Translations under genes and position numbers: made by a program
The notes under the pieces: model-generated
The model's input: the letters and a program-made list of their open reading frames with translations, nothing else
Told to the model about the DNA's origin: nothing
Database searches by the model: none
In this document: positions 45,801-59,600 of the stretch, in pieces
Numbering within the stretch: the first letter of the stretch is position 1
Layout of the letters: each line of letters opens with the position of its first letter
Source: Cryptomeria japonica
Taxonomy: Eukaryota; Streptophyta; Pinopsida; Cupressales; Cupressaceae
Direction of reading: 5' to 3'
NCBI RefSeq assembly: GCF_030272615.1
Contig: NC_081411.1
Span: 183,232,977-183,296,976 of the forward strand
Length of the DNA stretch: 64,000 nt

Positions 45801-47480
45801 TATTTTGCTTGCATATTGTATAAACTTCAATGCTGCCCCTTCTGCCAAAAACGTGATTTTCCACAACAGAGTGTAGCCCCTTTGCCAAACACCACATAGA
45901 GCTTTTGGAGAATGGCAAAGTCACATTTGAAAGCTTTGAAAATAAATTTCAATGCCAAAGGACATCTATACACAAAAGGGAATACATAGGAGACACAATG
46001 CAATCTTTCTAGAGTTTAATTGGCCCCCAAACATAACACGTTTTGAACGCCCAAAATCTGCTATTTTTGCTTCCATTTTTCACTTAATAATACATTGGTA
46101 AATTTGATATCTCTCTGAAATGTTTGAGGTTTAAAACTAGTATGCAAGATATACATCCATCAATCCATTAACGACAAATAAATTGAAGTCACCTCTCACC
46201 ATCCTACTGGCGAATTACAGTCGAGCTGACATTGATATACAAGCATGCACTTAAGACCATTTCGCCATAAAATTTAATGCGCGGTCATGAGCCAGGTAGG
46301 GCCCCAAAGTGGGTCCAACTAAAAAAAAATTCATTTTCATGCAACTGACGTCTAAAATGCTTCACGGACCTCAAACATACCTGTGAAAAGAATTGGCGCC
46401 ATTTTCGGATCATCTGACTGAGTTTTGCAACATTCAAGCAATTACGCCACATTTTCGCATTTAATCGCGAAGACGTAATTTTCAAAGTTGTCAAAACACC
46501 TTTCTGGACCTCGCCATCTGACAGGCATGTACTCTGATATGCAAGCATGAAATCTACCAAATGGTTTCTCAAGACGAGTCCCGAGTGAAGAGATATTAAT
46601 TGGCAAAAATGACCAACTGACTTTGTCGACACTGTGAACCTGATGAAGTCAATCATCTGGCAACACATGATGCCTTTCTCAAAAATATCAAATGACCTCC
46701 ATAGGCCCTCAAATTTGAAACATAGGTACCTTGAAGTACATATTAAAACTTAGAATTCTCAGTTCGACCAAAAGCCTGACTGGATGCAAATGGTGTGCTC
46801 ATAAAAACAGCTACTTTAACTGATATGGCACTGAAAGTATAGATAACTGAAAATGATAGTTCGATGAACCCTTTTGAAAACCGATCAAACGGATTGGTAG
46901 GAACCTGAAACTGGAAACATAGCTCATCATTTATACCAGCATTAACCCAAAACAAACATTCTAACATGACGCTTACTGAGGCAACTTTTACACTTATGCG
47001 AAATAGGGCTCCGACTAGCTGTCGAAACAGGGACTAGTCAAACCACACAAACTGCAAACAGATTTGGCTTTGAAAACTAAGAAAATGGATTCATCAATAC
47101 TTGAAATTTTGTAGGATGACTCACATTATGCTTATAATTGAATCCATTTTGAATTTCTTCATGACAATCAACAGGGCAAAAGATATAATCACTCAAAATA
47201 GGCTACTCAATAAAATCTGCATTTGTGCCTAAAATGCACTTTCAGCTCACCCCTTGAAATGGGTACCTAGTAAACTTATCCAAATTGAAATCTGAAAGTT
47301 GCACATCATTTCATAGGCCAAATGAAAGGTGTAGGACATGAATCCTGAGCCTTACCCCCTGAAAATCAACTGGCTCCATTTTACCCTCTCTCTAATTGGG
47401 CCATTCAAACTGACTCATTTGGAAATGCAAAGCAAAAATTCGAATTGGGCCTCAAAACTTGACTCAAATTTTATGAGTCC
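42900..47480. other. Long stretch without recognisable genes
   Basis: Frames are short and show no family signature. A CCACC/CACCATC-rich stretch at 44340-44560 gives short proline and histidine-rich frames that look compositional. Reverse-strand relatives of the GCGAAGT module occur at about 44507-44530 and 44625-44670 (for example CTTCGCGAAGC). Three CACGTG palindromes lie in or near the region. Confidence 0.5.
44293..44306. promoter_or_regulatory. Palindromic G-box-like site
   Basis: TTGCCACGTGGCAA is a perfect 14-bp palindrome with a CACGTG core, the site bound by plant bZIP and bHLH factors. Similar cores are at 41246-41253 and 42971-42980. No gene is assigned to it. Confidence 0.35.
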
Positions 47481-47761
47481 CAATAGGGCTAATGGCCGAC
47501 TGCCATGTGGCATTTATTAACCGAAGAACAAGTGGGGTAAGTAATTCCCGGGTAAAGGGCCCACTTAAAAGGCATTCATCTCCAGATTGTTCCAACACTT
47601 CTCATTGTTTTGTGGCCCTAAGATGCCCGCAGCTTAACCTCAGCAAAATGGCAAAAACCGTTAGCCATCAAGATGAGGTGCGGTTAATTAAAAGGATTGA
47701 CGGTCCCGATTGGAGTTAAAGGCCGGGTGATTTGAGTTTGATCTAACGCTTGGCGCAGCCT

Positions 47762-47940
47762 CGCGAAGGAAAAATGAACGACTATTAAAGTCTGCGAAGT
47801 GGTCAAAAGGAGGTAGGGCCTGACAATAAAGCAAAGAGATCAAATGGAGATAAAGGCAATGCAAGTTCTCGTGAAGCGGCTGGCATTGTTTTGCGAAAGA
47901 AAAGAGCACGGGTTTTATGTTCTGCGAAATAGCGAAAGAG
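47762..47940 (+). repeat. GCGAAGT modules upstream of second unknown-family copy
   Basis: CTGCGAAGTGGTCAAAAGG at 47792, CTCGTGAAGCGGC near 47868 and CTGCGAAATAGCGAAAGAG at 47922, with a CGCGAAGGA at 47762. They end about 340 bases before the start codon of the second copy. Confidence 0.6.
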
Positions 47941-48281
47941 TGAAACAGAGGAAAGACTTAGAGGAATTTTGACCCATTGGAGATAGTTTTGAATTCGATT
48001 TGGCAAATTTAATTCTTCAAAGAAAGCCGAAGCATGCGTAGTTAATTTCTAAAACTTAAATGCCAACTTGTCCTTTTTGAGTCCGCATCAACTTGATTGC
48101 TAAGTATTGTTTCATTGAAGTTTGTTGCAGGGCGAATTGTTGCAGAGCAATTTTCTTCAGGTGAATAATCAGGTTTCTTGTGCATTTCTTGATAACTCTT
48201 GGTTTGTTCTCAAATACTGCTATGTGAATTACTTCATTAGAGGTCTATGCTAGTTGCTAGTGGTATAATTGTTTGACCAAA

Positions 48282-51200
48282 ATGGCACCCAGAAGAGAAT
48301 TGACAGGGAAGGTGAATTACCAAGACCGAAATGTTTGTGATGATTTTTTAGAGCAATTAACCATGTCCACCAATGCTGGGGCTAAGGCCAAAGAGCTACT
48401 ACCTAAGAACCCTCGTCTAAAAATTGGAGATGGCCTTTATGATAAGGGTAATTGGTTGAGAGACCCTGAAATAGGATCATCAGGCTTAGGACTCTTCAAA
48501 GTCAGTTTTGGGCAGAGGAATTCCCCAGCTCCTTTGAATGGCATATGGGAGCAGGATGTAGGAAAGCTTGTGGTCCTAGGTGTTTTTATGGATGTAGATT
48601 TGTTAGCCCTGGTTGCACAAAATTATGACTCTGTGGCAAGATGCATCAGGAACATAAAGGGATTAGTCTTGATTGAGATAAATGAAGATGAATTCAGGAA
48701 GGTGTTTAAAGTTAGTGAGTCCTCCAATTTGTTAGAACCTATTAACTTTGAGTTGTTAGCCCAGGTTTACAACACACAAAGGGATCATCTTAGAAGTGGC
48801 CCATTGAAAGAATTCTTTGTAAAGATGGGGGGGTTAACAGTTGTAGGCTCCAGCACAATGGAACCATTCTCTCTCAACCTACTCACTCTGAGAGCTAAGG
48901 GTATGTATTGGGCACTATGCCAGATTTTTGGAGAGGATGTTGAAAAGAATATGCCAACCCATTATATGTTAATGATTGCACAAATTCTAAACCCCTCCCT
49001 AGCAATAACATTTGATTATGCCTCATACCTTGCTGATGCAATTCATAAAGGGCTAGTAGGAATCAAAAATGGTAAGGTGGATAGGCCATTTGGATGGTAC
49101 TCCATGTTAATGCATATGTTTCTATTCAAAGGGGTTGATTATTTTGGAAAGGAGATGGACCTGATTAAGGTCAAGGATAAAGAGGAGATGTCAGTGCAAT
49201 TGTGGAGTATTGTTCTATCATGGGATAGAGAAGATGCAAGTTATTTAAAGTTTGATAGATGCTTTGCATCTAAAATTAGGATTCTTCTATGCAAAGAAAA
49301 CCCTAGAATTCCTAAGGCTCTTTTGGAGTCTCTCAGACCAAAGGAGTTTACAAAGGATATCAAGATTGTTCACAATAGGGGAGACATATATTTGTAGCTT
49401 GTGTCTACTATTTTTAGAGTGTTTTGATTTAGAGGCACCCCCTTTTTACTACCTTATCAGGTCCCATTGAAGATAGGGATTGTAGAAGTCCTGAGACAAA
49501 TTAGGGGAGTACAAGAAGCAGAGCTAACCAAAAGAGGTAAAGGGACTATTTTCCCAACTATTACCATGGCTCACCATTTTGTGATCACTAAGGGTGGATG
49601 AAGATTTTTTGAAGAATTCTTTAAGCCATATAGGTTGTCTACTACAGTGTCAAGATGTGCTGACCCCGAGGATTTTTTCAATGGCATGTTCAGAAAAAGA
49701 GCAATGTGCAAAGGTAGGCCACATCAATTTTAGTTCCCAGAAGATCTGATTAGAAATGAATTCAGCTTAGATGAGAAAGAACTAAGGAAGGAGAAGTGGG
49801 TGACATATAAGAAAGCCCTTGATTTTATCCATCAATTTGACACTGGCTATGACCCCCTTTCTAGCTTCAATCCATTTGAGGAGAAAATAAAATTCCTGAT
49901 TCTTTATTTTGAAGATCTCATGCAGACCTGAAAAGAAAAGAGGGAGGCCATAATGCAAAATGAGCCTAATAAGGCTAAGATGGTATTGGCTAAGCCTGCC
50001 TTTGCTAGAGATATCCCACCTGGTGACTATGCAATGCACAAAAGGTCAAAGTACATTGTGATAATGTCAATGACAGGTGAGCCTTCCACTTCAAAAGGGA
50101 TGAGGAAAATTGAAGATGTCATTGACATCCAGGATTCCCCTAAGAAGCAGAGAGTGGGAAAGGAAATTGAAACTGATGAGCCTCAATATTCTCCATCTCA
50201 GTCTCCTATCCACATTGGAGATGAACAAGTTGTGGCTAAACAATTATTGCAGTTAGGGAGTCTCGATGAGATTGCCTATACCTATGAGGAGACCCAAGAG
50301 GGGATGACCGAAGAGTCACCTAATGCTGAAATGGATTTGACTGATGGTGAGTTAAAGGGCCAAGAAATGGACCTTACTATTAAGAAAGCTCATGAAGAAT
50401 TCCTAGCTGACAGTAATTTTGTCACATCAGGAGCTTTTATACTGTTTCTATGGAAGCAAAATATTGATCAGTTCAAGACTAGATGTGAACAGAGGAAAAG
50501 TGAACAGCCTCTTAAAAATACAACTCAGGTAGAAGAAGAGGTTAAGAAAGAAATGATGGAGGAGTTCAAAGCAATCACCCCTGAGAAAGGAAGAGAAATG
50601 GTAGCAAAGGTTGGTGTGTTGATTCTCCCTGAATGGGATATAGTTGATGCCTTAGTGCTTGATGCAGTGAGGAAAGAAACAAAGCCTATGGAAGGAGTGA
50701 CATTCAGCAAGGATAATGCTTCTCTTGTCATGTGGTCTTTAAAGAAGGATGAAAACAAAAGAAGGAAGGATGCATCAGATTCTAGCCTCTTAGGAGGCAT
50801 GATAGTTAAAAGAGTCCAAGACATAGGGGTAGTGGAAGCTGCAAGCACAGTCCTAGAGACTGCAAAATTCAGTGTTGCCGTGGCAGAGAAAGAGGCACAA
50901 GAAAAGGATAATCTCCAATTGAAGTTGGAGAATATTTTAAAAGCTTACAATGATGCTAAAGAAGGAATAGCCAATAGAGACAGCATAATTGCTAGACTCC
51001 AGAGTCAACTGGCAGGTCAATATCATCCCAGTGAATCTTCTACACTCATGATAGCCTCCTCTCCAGCAAGAACCCCTCCTACTCACCCCATCATTGAATA
51101 TCCCCCTTCTCCTATTCCTTCTAGTTCCCAATTACCTGAAAATGTCCAACATGAGTTGGAAAAATTGAAACAAGCTCAGACATTGTATGCAAACAAATAT

Positions 51201-51910
51201 GAGGAGAAGGTGAAAGCCACCATCTTAAAGTTTGCTGACTCAGTCAAAACCTCCAATGTATACATAAATATGAAGAGGATTCTTGAGATTTTGATCAAAA
51301 TCAGAGAAGAAGAAGCCACTTTGGAGACAATCCTGAATAAGTGGGTGCCTAGAGGTAAAGATTTAGAGCTCATGTGTTCTTCCCATGCAGATGCAGAAGA
51401 GAATGACAATCTAAGGTCCACATGTGAGTTTATAAAAGAGATGAATATTCTTTCAGTGGAAGGAGCGGGTATAAAAAGAAAAGCCCAACTTTATAGGAAA
51501 GAATATTCAAATCATAAATTTGAAATGTTTCCAGGAGGTTTCATTGGTCCTGTCCAGCTAAAGGAAGAGAAGACTTGGTTAAAGGAGGTGGACCACAATT
51601 TGTCCCTAAGGATCAATCAGATTATTAGTACTAATGACACATCCTTATTTGTCGAAACAACTGAGGAAATTGAAAAAGTGAAATCTCATTACGGTTTCAT
51701 AGAAACAGAGATTGGGCATGTATGAGTCACTTGGAAGCGGCTAGAAGATATGAAACAAAAGATTGCTAGTTTTACTTGGCCTAGTGATGATGTGTATCAG
51801 GAGTGGAAAGATAAGTATATGGGACAGAAAGAAGATGCTCGGGAGCAGTTATAGGAGGTTGCAATAGAACAACAAGCAGAGGAAGCCGCAGATGCTGAAA
51901 ATGACTTATA
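48282..51910 (+). pseudogene. Unrecognised large protein family, copy 2 (broken, longer)
   Basis: A coding relic of about 1,200 codons starting at ATG 48282 (MAPRRELTGKVNYQD). The N-terminal part stays open to about 49.4 kb and the C-terminal part is open across about 49.95-51.73 kb (590 codons). Matches to copy 1, in order: KLVVLGVFMDVDLL, WYSMLMHMFLFKGVD, LRPKEFTKDIKIVHNRGD, HEEFLADSNFVTSGAF, ITPEKGREMV, EWDIVDALV. The C-terminal half has coiled-coil-like runs (EKEAQEKDNLQLKLENILK, ELEKLKQAQTLYANKYEEK) joined by a Ser/Pro-rich linker (IIEYPPSPIPSSSQLPE). It is broken in a few places. No enzyme motif is seen. Upstream it carries the GCGAAGT modules. Family and function are unknown. Confidence 0.7.
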
Positions 51911-52700
51911 ATCGCTTCTTGAAAATGACCGGTTGTTTGTAACAAACTTTCTTTTGAAGGGTCCAAAGCTTGTATGCATCCATACTATTATAAATGGATA
52001 CTAGGACTCCTAAAAAAATGATTGCAAGTAATTGTAAGAAAACTCTGCAGAAATTTATCTGAGCTTTTTTATAGTCTTATGGAGAATACTCTAAGTTTTG
52101 TAATATTTTCTCAAAATTAATATCAATATACAGACTATCAACTTTCGAGCTTAAATTTTGTGTTGTCTTCTGGTCTACTTGCAAATATTTATTGTTTTCA
52201 ATATGAGTAATCTAGGGTTATTCATTTGAGTATGGATTGTAAGGCAATCTTAAATAGAGGCATTTCTTAGCTTTTCTTTCCAGGAGGGAAATTAAATATG
52301 CATGAAGTATTTCTATCAGTAAATTCCTTTTGGGAGATTTTGAATTTGATGAATGTAGTCTAGTTTGATAAGGGTAAATTCTTATGTGTGTCAGGCATAT
52401 GTGGGGTTTTATAGAAGCCGAGGTGATGGGATGTGTGGAGATATTTTATTTTGGGAGTATTGTTTAAACTTAGATGACTCTGTGGCCTGGATAAGGCACT
52501 GGTATCAAGTGTAGTTGTCCTTTTACATGTCTTGTAGGTCAGCATTGAAACATGAGTAGTAATGCAGTCCTTGACCAAGTATGCATACAAGAAACATCTA
52601 GTTCTATTAAGGCACAAGCATCAAAGTTAGAGGTTATGACAACTAGTGAAAAATATCAAGAACAAAAAGTTTAGTCTCAAGCATTAGGAGTTGTAATAAA
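51911..52700. other. Spacer between unknown-family copy 2 and CACTA transposon
   Basis: T-rich DNA with no supported gene. The first 250 bases may be a 3' UTR of the preceding relic (ATTAATATCAATATACAG, T-rich runs). Confidence 0.5.
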
Positions 52701-52734
52701 AAAACTTACAAGGATGAGGCATATTCATAACTTT

Positions 52735-55700
52735 TGTAGTCCCACCTTGGATATCAACACTAGAAGCAACTCATATTATTCGTGTACAGACAAGACAATA
52801 TGGGAGTTCATCATACCCAGCAACTCGTGGTGTTGTTGTTCGTGTTGGCTCTGTTGGACCCTGCAATTAAGATTCAATATACATTATTCAATAAGATTAA
52901 CTGTGCAACATAATGAAATATTGAAAAGTGTGTTACCTTGTTGAGCTTCGCTTGGTTTCGAGAATAGTTTAATATTCTCTACTTAACAGGGCCAACCACA
53001 TGAAGGTGGATGCTCATTTGTCCCCTCCCCCCCTAACATCACTCTAAATTCCCCATTAACATATTATAACATTCATTCATTAATTCTTTCTACAATTAAT
53101 AAAATATAGTATTCATTCATTAATATCACATAACGTTCATTAACACATAACATTGATTAACATTAATTAACACGCAACATTCATCAATATTAATTAACAC
53201 ATATCATCCATAACCATTAATTAGCACATAATTACATTCACTAACACATAAAAATCAGTCATTATCAAATAAGTTAGATTACAATCATTTATTTCTTTGT
53301 TTTTTCTTTGAAGCTATGAAAAGACTAAGTGGAACATCGGTGTCTTCATCATTTCCCCCCTCTGCAGATGTTCCGCCAACTGCTCATGATCTCAATGTAT
53401 GCCTAGTCCTATACTGAGGACAAGGACACTGAAGCGAAGGGGGGTCCTCTGCAATAACAAAGAAATGGGTTAAATTATAAAAAAATAAAAAATTATTTTT
53501 ACAAGTATTTCATTAATTTAGAGAACATAATTGTTGTGCTCTTTACTTGATGGGGCCACATCATTTTGTGTAGCCTCAACCTCAACATGTTGAACACCAA
53601 TTGCAATTATATTTATTTAAAGCAATAATAGTGGTCCTCTTTACCTGAGTGGGGAACATCACGTTCTTGAGGTTGTGTACCCAGATCATGCTCCACTTGC
53701 TCACCACCGACTACATGCTCTAAAATATTAACAAGAAAGGTTACATTAATTACTACTCTAATTACAAATTAAGATGTTTAATTGTATTAATAGCTAAATA
53801 AATAAATTTTAATAGCAAATGAATACCTCTACTACTAGGATGCACATCCAGACCTTCATGTGCAGGTGGTGTTTCACAATTAGCAGGGTGCATTCCAATG
53901 ACATGCACATTGTTATCATTGCTTGCTTATTTAAAACAAATATAGTCACTTTAAGTTGGAACTCAACATCAATTAGATTATTGGTAAAGTATTCAATTTG
54001 AAATAACTTCCATTTAGCATATTTACCTGTGTGATGGATGCACTCGAATGTTGTGTATGCCCACTCAATTTTCATAGCCGATCAGCCACGACTGAATAGC
54101 CTTGCTGGTAGGCAATTCTCTTGTCATCTTCTGTGGGCGCTCTATTGAATTCAGAGCCCTGCATTTTGCCTGGTACTGTGAATTTTGCTTGCATTGTTTG
54201 ATTAAAAAAATGTTTGCAATTTATTAATATTTTGAGACAATATGGGAGTTTACATGAGATACTTACAATTCGTGTAGCAAGTTTCATGTAACCACCAGAG
54301 CTGAGTTTGTGTTGCCTGTGCTTTTCTTGCCTTGCCTTGGTTGCCTTTGATGTGTCACTCAGTCTATAAAAAGTTTGAAATATGTTAGGTTATATAAATA
54401 TAAAGAGTAATTAATTAGTACATAATTACATTCTTAATAGTATCTCGTACCTTCTTCTGAAGTCTACTAGTGTATTTCCTTTTTTCCTTTCAATTCTCTC
54501 CTTGGCATCAAAAATCAAGTCCTTCCACTCCCTCTCTAGAATCATGGGGGGACGCTCGTACTTTAGGTTCCTCTCCAAATGGGTCCTGTATTGGTCCCTC
54601 GCATACTTTAGATATGTGCTAGCGTTTTCAAGGAGATTGGTTTTGTCAAAGGTGTCATTTCCAAACCACTCAACCATTTGGTTTGTCAATTCATCTTTTA
54701 ACCTTGTTTCTTGGTCATTCCACCTTTTAAAGCAAAAACAAACCCGTTAGATTCAGAAATGAACTGAAACTATATTTATTACACTTCAATAAATGGATCA
54801 AAGGAAAAGTATTCTAGAAATGATATGAAATCAAAAGTGGATAAGGGTTAGTTCACATATGATGTACCACCTTTTATGTATGGTGTGCCCAAATATCTGC
54901 AATGCAATGTCACTAAGATGTTTATAGAAAATATCATTGCCTACAAAAAATTCATGGGATCATTAGTCCAAAACGAGTGATCAAAAAGTAAATTACAATT
55001 AGAGTATATATAATAATAATTTTAAAGTACTTGGAATCTTTGTATCTTTAAGGGAAGCATTTCTTCGTCACTCACCACGAATGTGGCCTGCAATGTTCCC
55101 GTACTAGCAATACGAGAATATCTAGGAAACAATGCTATGTTATCAGCAGTAGTTGCATGTGGCACATCCTCATGTGCATCTCCTCCTGCAAAAAATGAAT
55201 CCACTATGAAATGGCATTAGAATTCAAGAAATAATGCTTGAAGGGAAATAAACACATGACAGAAGATAGAGCAAAAGAGGGATCTACCAACAGTGGGCGG
55301 GCCAATATGACGTGCGCTAGAGGATGTCTGCATGCTACATGTTGCCAACATTGCAGTCGGCAATACAGGTGAGGGTGACCTCTAATGAGGTGGTGTCGGC
55401 ATTTGCACAGTAACATTGACAGCACCTAAAGAATAATACATTAAATATATGAAAAGTGCAAGAATTGTAAACAAGGATGAACCTTTATTTTGAAAATTGA
55501 CAATATAAAGTATGATTTGTTTTGGGTACTCAGAGTGATAAGCCAAGCAAGTGATAATACAAGAAAATCATCATCACCTAATCCTGCAACACCCTGATCA
55601 TAGGAACGACTTTCATGAGGGCGGATAAATTGTTGTAAAAACAATACGTACATATTTTAGTTAATGACATAAAAAGAGAATAAAATATAAACCATTATTG

Positions 55701-56145
55701 AACTTTTGTTATAATTAAAGCTTTCATTACTGCTTACTTGCAAGTTTTCTATTGTCTTATACAATAATTCCACCCTCTGTCGTATCTCATCAGTGGTAGG
55801 ATGCATGGCTTCCAAAGCAACAATCTCTTTTCTAATTTTTATAAGAGGCATTTTAAAGAATTTCACAAGGTCTATGGGATCTTCAGGGTCATCTTTGCTT
55901 AACCGTAATGATTCCACATCCATAGAAAGGTGCTCAGGTACTGTAACTCCCTTTCCCTTTCCCCAAACATCCATTTGTGTCAAGAATATCATTAACAATT
56001 ACAAAATTAGTATAAATTACTAAAAAAAAGAACATAATAATGTAACAATTTGCTTCTACCTAATTTGTACAATTACAATGAGGTTTACCTGCTCGGTATA
56101 AGTGTCGCAAGGTACATCTCTGTCTACAATATGTGATGGATCCAT
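52735..56145 (-). pseudogene. CACTA second gene (Transposase_24 / TNPA-like)
   Basis: The likely first exon is at 56145-56089 on minus (MDPSHIVDRDVPCDTYTEQ, then a GT donor). A second coding block at about 55.74-55.98 kb reads MDVWGKGKGVTVPEHLSM and a helical EIVALEAMHPTTDEIRQRV. A block at 54.43-54.69 kb reads DQYRTHLERNLKYERPPM and EREWKDLIFDAKERIERKK, the form of Pfam Transposase_24 (Ptta/En/Spm). It continues at 54.07-54.29 kb (GSEFNRAPTEDDKRIA). A 3' block near 52.74-52.87 kb is less sure. Such proteins bind subterminal repeats in the characterised En/Spm system. Some splice sites are not canonical where I expected them, so exon edges are approximate. Confidence 0.65.
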
Positions 56146-56559
56146 GTCGACCTATGACAAAGAAAAAATATAAAAAAACGTTAGCAAAATTACATCATAC
56201 ACAACATGAACAACATGAACTTTGTAGACAAAAAGAGTATTAAATATTAAAAAGATGTTGTCATCAAAATCATTGTAAATTATTTAATTCCTTACCTTTA
56301 CTTTATGTAGACTATGTAGGATCCTCAACTAAATGGTCACATAAATAGTCACATAGCTAATAAACAATCCAATTTCCATAAATAAACATAGTTTAAAAAT
56401 TGTCACATAAATAGTCACACTCCCTATCTCCATCTCCATATTAAAAGGTGCATCATGAATTAATTATGTAATGGCATTAGAACTCAAAACAGAATGAATT
56501 AATTATGTAAAAAAAATTCTATCAAGAAGTCAATATTAAATAGATAATATACTAATCGC

Positions 56560-56664
56560 ATTCCTCATACATTTCATTCTTCATCATCATGAACATCAAG
56601 GTCATCATCACCATCATCATCATCATCGTCGTCGTCATCGTCATCATCGTCGTCATCATCGTCG

Positions 56665-56695
<31 letters not shown>

Positions 56696-59600
56696 CTTCA
56701 CCATCATCATCACCATCATCACCATCACCGTCATCATCATCATCATCATCATCAACTTCTTCTTCTTCTTCTTGTTCTTCTTCATCGTCATTGTGAAACT
56801 GTCAATCATGATCATCATCCATTTCATCTTCTACTTCTTCAGTATCTTCTTCTTCCATCACATTATACTTTATCAGCCTTCCTCTTGGATCATGTCTAAC
56901 AACAAATGACCAACCCGGTTTATGTGGAACCTCTGAGTAAAATACTTGCTCACATTGGCTTGGAAGAACATAGGGCTCATCCCCAACTGGTTAAAATGAC
57001 CTTGTATTCAGCATTATAAAACTATTATCATGTTCAATAATAGTTTTATCAGGATTATTTTTATTCAATTGTAGCCTGTACCATTTGATGACGAACAAAA
57101 CTAATTTGAAAGAATTAAAGTCACACTCAAGTATATCATCCAAAATGCCATAGTATCGATTTTGAGACTGTTGAGGATGAATGTCATTTCTCAATGAAAT
57201 ATTTGTCACCTCAAAGACTACAGTGATGCCAGAATCACAAGTTTTGTTCGTGTCATCCAATTTTTTTATGCAAAATTTATGACCATTGCAGCACATAGCA
57301 TTGTGGTGTTTGACCTGTGATACATCAAACATGTAAAATTTATTGCATTGTGAGTTGATAAACATATGGGTGATTAATAAATTTATACATACCTGTTTAT
57401 CTCTTAAACCATATGCTAAATCAATTTCCCTTTGCGTAACATTGGAATCTCCATTACAATGTGCTTCTTTAACCAATGAAGCCACACCTTCCCATGTTAA
57501 CGTGCATCCAAAATGTTAACAATGTTCAATCCATACCGTCATCCAATCAAGATTGTTTGCAATATACAAATGTAGTGCATCCCACTCGACCAACTATACA
57601 AAAAATAAATAGGCGTCTTACAATTCATTTATTTTGAAGATTAAGAATTAATTAACTACAATAACATCTTATAATTACCTCTCACTTTCCTCAATCTACC
57701 TTTCCCCATCAAGTACTCCCCTTCGAATTTGTTAATGATGTTGGGATCCCAAATGCGATCCACGTGGATCTTTGTTGCAAACTTAGGAAGATATTCAGAA
57801 ATGTACACCATAGTCTGGTATACCATATATCCCTCCACCATAGAACCCTCAGGATGTGCTCTTTGTCGAACCAAAGCCTTCAAAAATTTTAAGTGCCTCT
57901 CAACCATCCACATTGACCTAGTGTATACAGGTCCACACAATTCAATCTCCTCAACTTGGTGTATGAGGTAGTGTTCTTGTGCACTGAAAAAAGGTGGAGG
58001 TAGACACTTTTGCATTTCACACATTAAATGAGGAATTTTTCTCTTCCAATATTTTATATCGTCTTTATGGATTTCTTTACATGACAACCACCTACAAGGT
58101 ATTCAAGACGCAAAAAATATATTACATAAGAAGTAAAACAAATCGCAAATATAATATCTATACAACGAACTAAACAAATATCACTACTTACCTCATGTAT
58201 TTTCCAAGATCATATATGACTTGCTTGACATTATTGTCGAAGTCATCAGGGAGAGATAGAGGTAGAACGTACTGCAACAATTATAAAATTATCTTTTCAT
58301 TTTTTTGTAACATAATGAAAAGTACACATACGCGCAGTACTTAAATACATACTAAAAACACAACATGAATTACCTTAATGAAGGTATGCCAATCATGCGT
58401 TTTCATCCCTGGCCCAAATTCACTTTTCTTTGATATGAGATTATTTATGTTCGCAGCAAATCCTGTGGGAAATTGAATTTTTTGTATGACTTCTTTTATA
58501 GCATTGCTTTGTAGGTCCATTAATAACCAAGGAAGCTCACTTATATTAATCTGGTCTCCATGGCTATTTGATTGAATGACATTTATCATTGCATGATTGG
58601 AATCCTGAATGTCACTACATATTTTGACAATTTTTTCTTTGTCACACCTTCCATCCAATATTTTCCATAATGTCTCTGTTATATTCTTTCCAATATGCAT
58701 ACTATCAAATAAATGAACAATTTGTAACTGCTCGTAATAGGGAAACCTAGTAAATTGTCGAGGATAACTTTTTATTCCCTTAGGAAGGTGGTCATTTATG
58801 CCTTCACGACCTTCATGATCATCAATCACATCATTAGTAAACAAAACAAAATAGAAAAGATGTTTTATGACAAACCAATAGATGGAATGGCATTACCTTG
58901 ATGATTAATTCTCTCATATTCCAACTTCCACAGGTGAGGTGTCATTCTTCATGGCTTTGATGTATTCTCTTATTTCCCATTGAAAAGATGTTTTTCAGTA
59001 TTCTGATACTTATGATTTTTGTGGAGGAAGTGCCTATACTCATCAAACACCTGCTTTCCTAAACTTTTTGAATGATGAGATTTCATCTTTGGACCACAAA
59101 AAGGACATGCAAATTTTCCCGTGTTTGAAGACCTACAAGATAATGTATAATTGGATTAAATATGATAATTTTTTGAATTATAATGTTCATGCACAACTTA
59201 AACACTATAACATACCACAAAAATGTGTTAGCCCCGGGGCATCGTGTATTGTCCATAGAAGCATCACATGGAATTGAAATTGTCTTTGTCCTATTGGTCT
59301 AGAGACATCATACATAGTGACACCATTCCATAACTCCAGCAACTTGTCGATAAGAGGCTCGATATATACATTCATATCTTTAAATTGGTACTTACCTAAT
59401 CGAATGAACAAAAACATTACATAATTATTATGACCATTTTACTGCAATATTTATAATTAAATTTAGATGACTATATTTGAATGATAAAATACTTGGAACA
59501 ATCATTGCCAACATTATGTGCTCCCTCTTTATTGACATCCATGGATAGATGTTATTGTTGATAACAAAAAGAGGCCACACTAAGTAAACAAATCTCATCT

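Noticed and set aside
46285-46668. 127-codon minus-strand frame
   Set aside because: Longer than average but with no recognisable motif, no neighbour support and no homologue elsewhere in the window.
56589-56909. 106-codon plus-strand frame rich in isoleucine, valine and phenylalanine
   Set aside because: It results from reading the TCA microsatellite and CTT runs in the wrong frame; the minus strand explains the region as a transposase tail.
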